A DNA stretch of 64,000 nucleotides from Neoarius graeffei (lineage: Eukaryota > Chordata > Actinopteri > Siluriformes > Ariidae): assembly GCF_027579695.1 (NCBI RefSeq), contig NC_083582.1, positions 30,704,964 to 30,768,963 of the forward strand, in the 5' to 3' direction. Made by a program: the position numbers and the translations under genes. Under the pieces are notes generated by a model. The model ran no database searches. It was not told where the DNA came from and saw only the letters and a list, made by a program, of their open reading frames with translations. This document shows, piece after piece, positions 42,961 to 53,610 of the stretch (positions are counted from its first letter, which is position 1; every line of letters starts with the position of its first letter).

Positions 42961-43639
42961 ATGTTAGGGGAAGGGACTTTGGACTTGGACATCTCTGATA
43001 TTGACCATGTTAACTGCTTCTTTTTACAAAAGGTCAGACTGTCCTCATACCTATTGAAGCATCTGTTCAGACAATACTCAGACAGATTTGATCTAAAATG
43101 GGCCATAAGGTTTTGCACAAACTTGTGCAGTCCATGCCATCTCAGGTGCACACTGTCATTAAAAACATTTTAAATGCCAAACTTGTTTCCAAAACACCAA
43201 ACTTTCCTGGAATGCCAGTGACCCCTTCTGCTCTGCAGAACTACCTGCTCCATCTATCCTGACAACCTTCTTCTGGTTTGAGTTCTCATCACTTCCTAAA
43301 ATACCAGTGATCCCTTCAGCTCTCTGGACTTGCCTGATCCATGCTGATGCTCTACTTCTGGTTGGAGTTCTCATCACCTTGCTCCTGCTGAGGTTGGCCT
43401 AATATGGATAGATGCACCTAGAAACTGTGAAGATGGCTTTGGACTGCAGTTGATACAAACAGTTTTGCTATGATGTCTTAGGATTACAATTGTCATGAAC
43501 AAGCTCGCACTCTAATCTCCATCAGTGAACAGCTGATAACGTCACCAAAATAGACTTCATGTTAAAACTATAATGAAATTCCAGGCTACATGACTGCACT
43601 TTTAACTACATAACGCATTGTTATGAGGAGGAGTTCCCT
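42961..43639. other. Unclassified non-coding stretch
   Basis: A direct near-repeat of about 60 bases occurs around 43190-43270 and 43290-43380 (AATGCCAGTGACCCCTTCTG against AATACCAGTGATCCCTTCAG). No gene recognised. Confidence 0.4.
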
Positions 43640-44210
43640 TTTGAGCCCGGTTCCTCTCAAGGTTTCGTCCTCATGTCATTTCAGGGAGCTTTTCCTTGCC
43701 ATTGTCACCTTCTGGCTTGCTGAATAGGGATAAATTTAATAATTCATATATGTAAACTTTATCTGTTTTTTTATAGTTCTGTAAAGTTGCTTTGTGACAA
43801 TCCATCCATTATCCTTAACCACTTATCCTGTGCAGGGTTGCAGGCAAGCTGGAGCCTATCCCAGCTGACTATGGGCGAAAGGTGGGGTACACCCTGGACA
43901 AGTCGCCAGGTCATCACAGGGCTGACACATAGACACAAACAACCATTCACACTCACATTCACACCTATGGTCAATTTAGAGCCACCAATTAGCCTAACCT
44001 GCATGTCTTTGGACTGTGGGGGAAACCGGAGCACCCGGAGGAAACCCACGCAGACATGGGGAGAACATGCAAACTCCACACAGAAAGACCCCAGTCGGCC
44101 ACTGGGCTTGAACCCAGAATTTTCTTTCTGTGAGGCGACAGTGCTAACCACTACACCACCGTGCTGTCCCTTTGTGACAATGTCAATTGTTAAAATTGAA
44201 TTGAATTAAA
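43640..44210 (+). mobile_element. Fish LINE-type 3' end with AATTGAATTG tail, split by a SINE
   Basis: CAAGGTTTCGTCCTCATGTC, GAGCTTTTCCTTGCCATTGT and GTTGCTTTGTGACAATGTCA with an AATTGAATTGAATTAAA tail form a very common fish repeat end. A SINE is inserted at 43802-44169. Confidence 0.7.
43802..44169 (-). mobile_element. Full-length SINE with 12-bp target duplication
   Basis: CTTTGTGACAAT flanks the copy at 43790-43801 and 44170-44181, and the LINE end reads through once the SINE is removed. The SINE is on the minus strand. Confidence 0.95.
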
Positions 44211-45462
44211 GCACAAAGGGGACAATATAAAATACTAAAACTCTAAAATTCATGGAAATATTTCAAAAGATTCTACGTTTCATTCAAGTTGTTGTCAGTA
44301 GTATAATTTATAATGAAAAGTGTTGTATTAAATTAGAACAGAATGCAAACTTGAAGCATTTTCACTAGTGGTGCACTCCCAAGTTGGAAGGGGAAGGGGA
44401 TGAAGGCATGGTAGAAAGAGGCGCACTTGCAATTTCAAGTGAAGTCAGGCAGAACAGGACTGTTGAGGCAAAAGGTGAAATCTGCTGCCACAACCAGACA
44501 TAGTGCATAATAATAGAGTGAAGTCACCATTTAAAGACTTTGGAAAGAGCCTTTCTCTACCATAGCCAAACCATAAGAAAGCAATGCTCGTAGCAAATCC
44601 CTGACTGGCAGACGTAGAATTCAAAACCAATTCAAAACCACAGAGACAAGAGCCTAACTCTATCCACTTGGCTACATCCATGGCCTTGGGAGTGGTGACT
44701 AGGGCTGCCAAGAACATGAGAATCAAAAATCAAACCCATGTGTTTTGGGAAGATTGTATATAAGAAAGCTGAAACCATAGCCACATCTGGTGCTGTTGAT
44801 TTCTAAAAATTCTTCTCCTCTTATCTGATCTGGCATTCAGCTGGCGTATAGTTTACAGGTTAGGTTTAGTAAAATCAACAACTGCAGTCAAGTAGGCCTG
44901 TAATCATACTGCTGGTTAGTATGTTTTTCATGCTTCTTATTTTCTCAGCTCATTTTCTTAACTGAGAGCTCAAGGAGTATGCATACTGTCCTTTCTCCTT
45001 TACATAAAGTTAGCATTTTGCATTCATGAGTGTCAGCATCATTATGAGAATTTATTAATTAGCTAATGTCAGAACAAAAGGAAATACTTCTGGTCAAGTG
45101 GTGCATTGAAATCACAAGAAATTACAAGATATTGAGAAGAAAAAGCTCGTTCACCAATATGTATATCTTTCTTGTACCATGTAAGCAAAGAAAGAGATGC
45201 AAAGCATCCACATCGTCACTGTTAAAGCATGAAAAGAGGTGTGTTACCATCTCAGACTCTCAGTGCTAGTCATTTGTCTGAGCCATTCCTCTCAATGTAT
45301 AACTATTACATATGGAATGAAATACATTCTTTAAACATATACATAAAGGGTATGTTTAGAGTCATATGCGGTAGGAAGTAAATCAGTATTGTTTTATTTG
45401 GGATTCTAGCAGGTGAGCAGATGCTATTGGTGCTCTTTTTTTTTTGCCGTGAACACCATCAG
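44211..45462. other. Unclassified non-coding stretch
   Basis: The 93-codon minus frame at 44726-44445 has no recognisable domain. No repeat ends found. Confidence 0.4.
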
Positions 45463-45720
45463 TACTAATGCATCTCAAACAGAACATCATGAAAAACTTT
45501 GGCCCTCAAACACCTTGGATTCTGTGCCTCTCCACTCTTCCTCCAGACTCGAGGACCTTGATTTCCAAATGAAATGCAAAATTTACTTTCATCTGAAAAG
45601 AGGACTTTGGACTACTGAGCAACAGTCCAGGTCTTTCTCTCCTTAGCCCAGGTAAGATGCTTCTGATGTTAGCTCTGGTTCAGAAGGGGCTTGATATTAG
45701 GAATGTGACAGTTGTAGCCC

Positions 45721-46100
45721 ATCCATCCCATCCATTACCTGTAGCCGCGTATCCTGTCCTACAGGGCTGCAGGCGAGCTGGAGCCTATCCCAGCTGACTA
45801 CGGGCGAGAGGCAGGGTACACCCTGGACAAGTCGCCAGGTCATCACAGGGCTGACACATAGACACAAACAACCATTCACACTCACATTCACACCCACGGT
45901 CAATTTAGAGCCACCAATTAGCCTAACCTGCATGGCTTTGGACTGTGGGGGAAATCGGAGCACCCAGAGGAAACCCACACAGACACAGGGAGAGCATGCA
46001 AACTCCACACAGAAAGGCCCTCGTCAGCTGCTGGGCTCGAACCCCCAGGACCTTCTTGCTGTGAGGCGACAGTGCTAATCACTACGCCACCATGCCGCCC
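45721..46100 (-). mobile_element. SINE inside the Tc1-like element
   Basis: Flanked by ACAGTTGTAGCCC (45708-45720) and ACAGTTATAGCCC (46101-46113), a 13-bp target duplication with one mismatch. Confidence 0.9.
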
Positions 46101-46103
46101 ACA

Positions 46104-46367
46104 GTTATAGCCCCTTTCCTGAAAATGTCTGCGCGCGGTGGCTCTTGATGCACTGACACCAGCCTCAGTCCGCTCCTTGTGAAGCTCCCCTAAGTTCTTG
46201 AATTGACTTTTTTTCTTGACAATCCTCTCAAGGCTGCGGTCATCCCTGTTGCTTGTGCACCTTTTCCAGCCAGCCTTTTCAGCAGTGACCTTCTGTGGCT
46301 TACCCTCCTTGTGGAAGGTGTTGATGATCGTCTTCTGGACAACTGTCAAGTCAGCAGTCTTCCCCAT
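46104..46367 (-). pseudogene. Tc1-like transposase N-terminus
   Basis: MGKTADLTVVQKTIINTFHK then WKRCTSNRDDRSLERIV and LGELHKERTEAGVSASRATA is the double helix-turn-helix part of a Tc1 transposase. The frame enters the SINE at 46100. Only scattered scraps of the catalytic domain remain further left (45480-45700). Confidence 0.85.
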
Positions 46368-46464
46368 GATTGTGGTTGCGTGTCCTGAACTGGACCAAGA
46401 GATACACGGTATTTATACTATTTTACTCAAACTCAAAATGAAATATTCTAATATTTTGAGATGT

Positions 46465-46827
46465 CATCTCATCTCATTATCTCTAGCCGCTTTATCCTGT
46501 TCTACAGGGTCGCAGGCAAGCTGGAGCCTATCCCAGCTGACTACGGGCGAAAGGCAGGGTACACCTTGGACAAGTCGCCAGGTCATCACAGGGCTGACAC
46601 ATAGACACAGACAACCATTCACACCTACGGTCAATTTAGAGTCACCAGTTAACCTAACCTGCATGTCTTTGGACTGTGGGGGAAACCGGAGCACCCAGAG
46701 GAAACCCACGTGGACATGGGGAGAACATGCAAACTCCACACAGAAAGGCCCTCGCCGGCCACGGGGCTCGAACCCGGACCTTCTTGCTGTGAGGCGACAG
46801 TGCTAACCACTACACCACTGTGCCGCC
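46465..46827 (-). mobile_element. Second SINE inside the Tc1-like element
   Basis: Near full length with tRNA-like head on the right (GGCACAGTGGTGTAGTGGTT on the minus strand). It lacks one 28-base piece of the usual GTGAATGTGAGTGTGAATGG segment. Target duplication not clear. Confidence 0.9.
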
Positions 46828-46994
46828 TGACATAAATATTAAAATTAAAATAGAAAAATGCTTGAAATGTTTTAGTTTACATGTAATGAGTCTCGAATAT
46901 ATTACATTTTCCCTTTCTTAAATAACTGATGGAAAATATTGAACTTTTTCATGATATTCTAATTGTTTGAGATGCACTAGTATGTTTAGCATGC

Positions 46995-47440
46995 CTGTCA
47001 CAGAGAGTTCATTGCCAAGCTGCCAGAGGGCACCTTCCATTGAGTTTTGAACTTTTTCCTTGGTTGTCATTTCAATTTTCTGTTACCAATGTATATAAAG
47101 TACAAGAACACTTACTGTAATTGTGAAGCCTTACTGTTGGCGAGTTCAACTGTATGAGTTCTGAGCTGGTGACTTATCTTGTTTGCTGTGCTGTGTATGG
47201 CTTAGTCCTATATTTATACCTCTTTAATTTGTCCTCTGGATTTGTCTGCATATCTAATCAACTTTGTACTGACTCTTCTGGTGTTTCTCACTTTGTCATT
47301 TGGAAATTATTTCGTACCTGACCAAATCTGTGATTATTGTGTCTTTGACTTAGACTGGTATTTTTTTTTAGTTTAGTTATTGGGATTGTCATTAAACTTC
47401 TTGCATATGGATCCTCCACTTGTCTGAATCATCAGCTTTT
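46995..47440 (+). mobile_element. Candidate solo LTR
   Basis: TGTCACAGAGAGTTCATTGC to CATCAGCTTTTACA has the wording of a Sushi-type LTR (CTGCCAGAGGGCACC, ATTAAACTTCTTGCATATGG, ATCCTCCACTTGTCTG). No flanking duplication and no internal sequence are seen, so this is tentative. Confidence 0.35.
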
Positions 47441-47765
47441 ACAGCTGCTTTAGGGCTGTGTTATGGCTTTTGGGGGAAATGGGACACTTACAAAAATTCA
47501 CTGACACATCGAATGTACAATGAGCCCACAGAATGAAGCAGCAATATGCTATATCCTTGTTTCTGAAAGCCAGAGATCAGACATGCAAGCAGAACTTGTT
47601 TGCATACAGATGCAACATTGTGGTCTGTTTATGCAGAAGTAATTACCATACGTTAAAGTTAATAAAATGCAATATTGCAGCATGCAACAGGTTCTAAGGA
47701 GAACAGAACATCTGTTGGTGTGAAGCCACATATTGATAATAGGCTTTGATTTGCTGATTTGAATC

Positions 47766-48175
47766 TCAAAGCCTCAAAAAATGTTTTGGAATTGATGTGT
47801 TTGTAACAGGCTGGATAAAAGGGTGATACTTATCTAGCGTCTGTGGGTTAACTGCTGAAAAAGTTAATGCTGACACTTTTCTGTTGGAGCCAACATGAAC
47901 TTTTTCACTAGTTTGTGCTACAGTAGCTCTTCTGTGGGATTGGACCATATGGGCTAATCTTTGTGTGCCATGTGAATCAATAAGCCTTCAACACTCATGA
48001 CCCTGTCGCCGGTTCACTGGTTGTCCATCATTGGACCATTTTTGGTAGGCACTAACAACTGCATACCAGGAACACCCCACAGGATGTGCCATTTTGTTCA
48101 ATGCTCAGACCCAGTCATCTAGCCATCACAATTTGGTCCTTGTCAAAGTTGCTTAGGTCCTTACGCTTGCCCATT
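47766..48175 (-). pseudogene. Tc1-like transposase remnant
   Basis: On the minus strand, from about 48172, MGKRKDLSNFDKDQIVMAR is followed by several stops, then VNRRQGHE-like and RRATVAQTSEKVHVGSNRKV. This is the N-terminal DNA-binding half of a Tc1-family transposase. Catalytic residues are lost. Confidence 0.7.
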
Positions 48176-48275
48176 TTTCTTGCTTCCAACACATCAACTT
48201 CGAGAACTGACTGTTCTCTTGCTGTCTAATATATCCTACCACTTGACAGGTGTCATTGTAATGAGATAATCATTG

Positions 48276-48306
48276 TTATTAATAATAATAATAATAATAA
48301 TAATAA
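48276..48306. repeat. (AAT)n microsatellite
   Basis: About nine AAT units. Confidence 0.9.
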
Positions 48307-48995
48307 GTTGAATTTATATAGCGCCTTTCAAGAAACCCAAGGACGCTTTACAATTATAAACAAAGAAAAAAAAAAAGAAAAAAAATTTAATGAATAAATA
48401 ATAAAAAATAAAAAGTAAAAAGTCCACCAAGTAGGGGTCAGGATGTGATTCCCGTGGTGTAGCAACCACAGTCCCACCAAAAGGCGCATGAAAACGAGTC
48501 CCACATCTCCAGCACTGCCGCTGTGACGCCGTCAGCCACATTGCTAGAACACCACGCCGTGGCTCCACAAAGTGAGCAGAGAAGTTCCGCCACGCAGAGC
48601 GCTGGTGTGTCCCAAACCGCCTGCACAGCCGCCGCGACGCCACCGAGCAACATTGCTCGGAACATCACGCCAAGCATTAAAGCGCAGAGCGCTGGACAAC
48701 CACGATGTTAACATGAGCAACGAGCTCACTGCAGTCCATAGCTGGGAGCACAGGCATCACCCACAGCGAATCAAGGCCTGGAGGGAACCGACGCCCAAAA
48801 CTGGGTCCAGAGCTACACCACAACCGGCGGACAAAACACTCAAACAAACACCAAACTACACAAACACACAGAAAAAAAAAAGAAAATTGAAAAAGAAAGA
48901 AAATAAAATTAAAAAAGCTCTGGTGAGAAGCGGCAGCCAGAACGCGCACGACGTACTCTCAACCAGAAACGGAAACGAAAAAAAAAAATTAGTTA
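48307..48995. repeat. Unclassified fish repeat with A-rich segments
   Basis: Begins GAATTTATATAGCGCCTTTC, a phrase common at fish repeat ends. CAGAGCGCTGG with CACGCC and AACATTGCT occurs in two similar blocks (48535-48605 and 48645-48700). No gene. Confidence 0.4.
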
Positions 48996-49361
48996 TTCAC
49001 TAAACCTCTCAGTGGTTTTAATATTATGGCTGATTTGGTGTATATTCTAGCTCATATTGATGAGGTTTCCATAATACCTCACCAGTAGGCATGTTACAGA
49101 TGCAGTCTCAGTTGTAATGAATGTGAAAGAAGCGGATTATTTCCTCTATCTTTATTTTTCCGTTTAAATATATTTGGAGGAGAAACTGAAAGTTGATAGA
49201 CTGAGCATACATTATCTTATCAAAGTACAAATTACACAAAATGACAGATGACAAAAGGGTTATAATTTTTCGGTGTACCACGTTTGTTATTCAGATAAAG
49301 CACAGTTCAGATTCAAATAGCAAAAGTTATAAATAAACTTTTAAATTATATGTTAATGATG
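48996..49361. other. AT-rich stretch, nothing recognised
   Basis: No domain, RNA gene or element end seen. Confidence 0.4.
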
Positions 49362-49738
49362 GGGCGGCACAGTGGTGTAGTGGTTAGCGCTGTCGCCTCA
49401 CAGCAAGAAGGTCCGGGTTCGAGCCCCGTGGCCGATGAAGGCCTTTCTGTGCGGAGTTTGCATGTTCTCCCCGTGTCCGCGTGGGTTTCCTCCGGGTGCT
49501 CCGGTTTCCCCCACAGTCCAAAGACATGCAGGTTAGGTTAACTGGTGACTCTAAATTGAGCGTAGGTGTGAATGTGAGTGTGAATGGTTGTCTGTGTCTA
49601 TGTGTCAGCCCTGTGATGACCTGGCGACTTGTCCAGGGTGTACCCCGCCTTTCGCCCATAGTCAGCTGGGATAGGCTCCAGCTTGCCTGCGACCCTGTAG
49701 AACAGGATAAAGCGGCTAGAGATAATGAGATGAGATGA
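49362..49738 (+). mobile_element. Full-length SINE
   Basis: GGCGGCACAGTGGTGTAGTG to GATAATGAGATGAGATGAG, close to the family consensus in this window. Target duplication not clear. Confidence 0.95.
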
Positions 49739-50552
49739 GTATTGGTATATTCATGATATGCCCCTCCCCCCAGAAAAAAACCCATAAAAGAATAAGAAAA
49801 AAAATTAAAAATAGGAAAATAAATGCAGAAATAAAATAATAAATAAAAGAATGCAAGCTGATGTCAGAGGCGATGACTACTGTATATCCAGTATGCTAAG
49901 CAGTCGCTTTTTTGGCCCTGCAAAAAAAAAAAAAGGCAAGCAATATGGAAAAAAGAAAAAGCAATAAAGAAATGCATTTATTTTCTTATTCTTTTTTTTA
50001 ATTTATTTTAATTAAAAACTATGAAATCATAGGAATGTCATTTAAAAAAGACTAAATCTGCAAAAGAATAACAAAATAAACGCTTGTACTTATTGCTCTT
50101 TATTTTTCCCTGTTGCTTTTTCGTTTGCTCGAGGGGCCAAACTGTCAATCAATAAGTAGTGGGCGGGTCTTCCTGCCCAGGCTGAGTCGTCACTTCCTGT
50201 ATACAGCGACTCCTGTTCTGCACAGTGTGAGTGTTGTAGTAGTTTGAATTGAGATAGATGGAGAGGATTTTTTTCCTCTCTTTGTACACTGGCCTTTATT
50301 TATTCTTTTACAGTTTTAGTCTTTTCTTTAATGTCGCTCCTGCAGTGTTCCGTTTCCCTTACATTATTTTCTCATTTAAAATGACTAGTTATTTCCTTCC
50401 ATGTAAATAAGTGGCTGTGTAGCGTAGTGGGTCGTGCCACTGCCTCGTTTTTATTTGTTTATTTATTTTCAACATGTATTTGGTTATTCTTTTGTTGATT
50501 TATGTTTTTATGGCACTCCTTTTTTATGACTCCATTAAAAAACATTTATCAA
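49739..50552. other. AT-rich stretch, nothing recognised
   Basis: Several long A and T runs. A short tRNA-like phrase, TGTGTAGCGTAGTGGGTCG, occurs near 50417 but lacks a B box. Confidence 0.4.
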
Positions 50553-51079
50553 TACACTACCGGTCAAAAGTTTGGGGTCACTTTGAAATGTCCTTATTTT
50601 TGAAAGAAAAGCACTGTTCTTTTCAACGAAGATCACTTTAAACTAATCAGAAATCCACTCTATACATTGCTAATGTGGTAAATGACTATTCTAGCTGCAA
50701 ATGTCTGGTTTTTGGTGCAATATCTCCATAGGTGTATAGAGGCCCATTTCCAGCAACTCTCACTCCAGTGTTCTAATGGTACAATGTGTTTGCTCATTGC
50801 CTCAGAAGGCTAATGGATGATTAGAAAACCCTTGTACAATCATGTTAGCACAGCTGAAAACAGTTGAGCTCTTTAGAGAAGCTATAAAACTGACCTTCCT
50901 TTGAGCAGATTGAGTTTCTGGAGCATCACATTTGTGGGGTCGATTAAATGCTCAAAATGGCCAGAAAAAGGTCTTGACTATATTTTCTATTCATTTTACA
51001 ACTTATGGTGGGAAATAAAAGTGACTTTTCATGGAAAACACAAAATTGTCTGGCTGACCCCGAACTTTTGAACGGTATA
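50553..51079. mobile_element. Tc1-derived MITE with CACTACCGGTCAAAAG ends
   Basis: The left end TACACTACCGGTCAAAAGTT and the right end (reverse complement TATACCGTTCAAAAGTTCGG) are a well known fish Tc1-family TIR. The 0.5-kb interior is non-coding. The extreme right end has lost a few bases. Confidence 0.85.
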
Positions 51080-51109
51080 GAAAAAAATGATTTAGATATA
51101 GTTAAAAAA

Positions 51110-51275
51110 GGTGCAGCGCTCACTTTAAGGTTGCCAATGGTTACAGCTTCCGTGTCAAAGAGGCGAATTGACGTCAATGGCAGTGTTGGATTGGTTTCGG
51201 CCATTTCCGGTGCAGCAGAGAAACCGTTCGACAGTTGAAGAGAAAATAATAAGACGCAAAAATCCGAGGTAAAAG
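51110..51275 (+). promoter_or_regulatory. Promoter-like patch, possible upstream exon
   Basis: A perfect cAMP response element TGACGTCA lies at 51169-51176, CCAAT at 51134-51138, inverted CCAAT (ATTGG) at 51190 and an ETS/YY1-like GGCCATTTCCGG at 51199-51210. After about 60 bases AAAATCCGAG|GTAAAAGG looks like a splice donor near 51270. It lies about 7.2 kb upstream of the prkar1a-like coding exon in the same orientation, so it could be its first non-coding exon. No direct evidence links the two. Confidence 0.35.
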
Positions 51276-52140
51276 GACTTTAGTTTGGTAAGGTTGGGTG
51301 TTGGCTTTTTGTTGTTCCAGTTTAGTGTCGGTGTTGCAGTAAACTGAGGTTGAACTAACCTGTGTTCAGGTAGCTGAATGGCTAACTGCTAACCTGTGCA
51401 GTGAGTGTGATTGTGGCTGCTTCCCAAATCGCTGCCCACTTCTGATGGGAATGCACTAACGCAGGGTGTGAAACAGTAATAATAATAATAATAATAATAG
51501 GATCTGCAACACGTTGAGTGCACTACTGTCCAATCGGGAGCTGTTTGGGATTCGGCCAGTCTGTCTTGTTTATGAGACAAATAAAAAGATGGCGTCGCTT
51601 CTGTGGGCCAAACACTGTATTAAAGTGTGTATTGTATATGTTCTGATTCCTCCAAGAACAGGATGTTAAACTAAATCTCGTGCAACATGTTCAAGTTTCC
51701 GTCTGTCTTTTTTTTTTGTGTGTGTAAAGTGAGAAGCTGTGATGTATTCCTAAACCAGGAGAAGATGACTGTCAGCTGGTCCCTTATATTTGTCTATTAC
51801 TTATTTCCACCTTGGTTTACGGTGGTTTCCCCCCCAGTGGTTTATTCCTCCCGGAATGTGTTTCTTAGAACGACGGTCCCCTCTTTACAATGCGCTCTGA
51901 AACTGCTCTGCAGAGATTTAAATATGCAAACCCTTGATTTGATCCAGGGAGCTAATCAGAGTTTCTTGAGCTACTTCTAGTTTACAGAAGTCAAATGAAA
52001 AGTCCAGTCAAAAACTTCAAGTTCAGACTTTCCTTTAAAAAGCTCTGTTCTCTTTAAATCTAGAATGATCAGTAAGAGATGCATGTTCTCGAATGATCAC
52101 CCTAGAACATGCTTCTCTGATTGATCATTCTCGAGCCTGC
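51276..52140. other. Unclassified stretch
   Basis: Contains an (AAT)n tract at 51475-51499. No recognisable gene. Confidence 0.4.
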
Positions 52141-52149
52141 GTCTATGGT

Positions 52150-52754
52150 CCTTCTAGAGCCTGCGCCCGTGGCTGAGCTCGGGCCTGCGCCCGTGGCTGA
52201 GCTCGGGCCTGCGCCCGTGGCTGAGCTCGGGCCTGCGCCCGTGGCTGAGCTCGGGCCTGCGCCCGTGGCTGAGCTCGGGCCTGCGCCCGTGGCTGAGCTC
52301 GGGCCTGCGCCCGTGGCTGAGCTCGGGCCTGCGCCCGTGGCTGAGCTCGGGCCTGCGCCCGTGGCTGAGCTCGGGCCTGCGCCCGTGGCTGAGCTCGGGC
52401 CTGCGCCCGTGGCTGAGCTCGGGCCTGCGCCCGTGGCTGAGCTCGGGCCTGCGCCCGTGGCTGAGCTCGGGCCTGCGCCCGTGGCTGAGCTCGGGCCTGC
52501 GCCCGTGGCTGAGCTCGGGCCTGCGCCCGTGGCTGAGCTCGGGCCTGCGCCCGTGGCTGAGCTCGGGCCTGCGCCCGTGGCTGAGCTCGGGCCTGCGCCC
52601 GTGGCTGAGCTCGGGCCTGCGCCCGTGGCTGAGCTCGGGCCTGCGCCCGTGGCTGAGCTCGGGCCTGCGCCCGTGGCTGAGCTCGGGCCTGCGCCCGTGG
52701 CTGAGCTCGGGCCTGCGCCCGTGGCTGAGCTCGGGCCTGCGCCCGTGGCTGAGC
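52150..52754. repeat. 24-bp minisatellite, about 25 identical copies
   Basis: The unit GCCCGTGGCTGAGCTCGGGC plus CTGC repeats about 25 times with no visible variant. Because 24 is a multiple of 3 and the unit lacks stops, frames stay open on both strands; the plus frame (52121-52765) would encode about 25 repeats of GPAPVAEL. Upstream, diverged related units with TCTAGAGCCTGC and TGATCATTCTCGAG are present (52080-52150), and CTCCCTAGAGCCTGC follows the array. Confidence 0.95.
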
Positions 52755-53095
52755 GACCTCCCTAGAGCCTGCTTGATCAACTTTATTCACATTTAATCAT
52801 GGGGCTAATGTACTTGGGGCTAAACCACCGGACACCGAACCTATTAACTAACTTTCACCTTTTATATAAATATAAATGTGGATAAAAATATAACTACTGG
52901 CTTTGTATATTGTAAATCAGGTCATGTTTATGTTACACAATTACAACACAATTTAGTATGAAAAGTTATAGAGTAAGCCCACGAGGTAATCCTGCCATCC
53001 ATCAAGCATAACATAATGTAACGGTATATTGATCTCTGGTTTGTTTGTCATTTATTTAACAATTGTTCGCCAAAGGTGAGGTGAATAATCATTCA
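52755..53095. other. AT-rich stretch, nothing recognised
   Basis: No gene or element end recognised. Confidence 0.4.
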
Positions 53096-53475
53096 CTGAG
53101 CCTGAGGCGGGTAATTGTTTTCGTATAAATACACAGGTGATTTATTTTAAAAATAAATAAAAATAATTTATTTCAAACTTCAAAAGCAGCATGTAAATGT
53201 AATAATGGTGTGGCACAGACTTGTCCCTTATCTCTGTGGACTTGCATAAAATACTTTGTTTTGAAATCAATAAAATAAATCCCAGTCCCACCTTCCCTTT
53301 GAATAGTTTTAGCCCAAACTTCATAGCATCTTTAGTGCTTTTAGGAACAGCGTTTTCTTTCATCATTTGTGATTCTTTCTCCCTTACGGTGACGAAGTGA
53401 TTGGCCGCCAAGTTGCTTGATTATCGAGAAATACTCCGAATCTCTCGACCAGTGTGTGCGTTTCCCTACGATCAC
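53096..53475 (-). mobile_element. Left arm of an inverted pair (partner 55490-55905)
   Basis: GCCTGAGGCGGGTAATTGTT with TTTCGTATAAATACACAGGT and the small exon described below recur inverted at 55490-55905. The arms are diverged by indels. Between them lie two Tc1 elements. The source element is unknown. Confidence 0.7.
53300..53411 (-). CDS. Small exon, copy 1 (MAAN family)
   Basis: ATG 53411 opens MAANHFVTVREKESQM then KENAVPKSTKDAMKFGLKLF, and the similarity to copy 2 ends at KLFKG where a GTAAGG-like donor is expected (here AAAGGGAAGG, donor damaged). The pattern of a short N-terminal segment followed by STKDATKFGLKLFKG resembles N-termini of fish DUF3504/Crypton-related recombinase proteins, from memory; that is tentative. 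Confidence 0.4.
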
Positions 53476-53610
53476 TTGCGTATTTATACTAATACTGTAT
53501 ATCCAATAGCTGCAGCTCTAGTAGCGTGTTAGCTATTAATGAATTAGACACAGATTCTGAAAAAGCAAATCAAAGACCATCTCAACAGTTACAGAGCGTG
53601 TTCAATGTTA

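Larger units (their letters stand above)
45463..46982 (-). mobile_element. Tc1-like element, internally deleted, holding two SINEs
   Basis: The left end TACTAATGCATCTCAAACAG and the right end (reverse complement TACTAGTGCATCTCAAACAA) form the TIR with TA at both outer borders. A transposase start reads on the minus strand from 46367. Two SINEs, both minus, sit inside (45721-46100 and 46465-46827). Confidence 0.85.

Noticed and set aside
43771-44151. Open frames of the type MSLDCGGNRSTRRKP and reverse, repeated at many sites
   Set aside because: They coincide with SINE copies in both orientations and reflect the SINE consensus, not a gene family.
52150-52754. CRISPR-like array
   Set aside because: Units are directly adjacent and identical with no spacers, and the genome is a vertebrate.
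52121-52765. Plus-strand ORF of 214 codons encoding GPAPVAEL repeats as a real protein
   Set aside because: All frames are open because the 24-bp unit has no stop in any phase. No start context, domain or splice signal supports translation.
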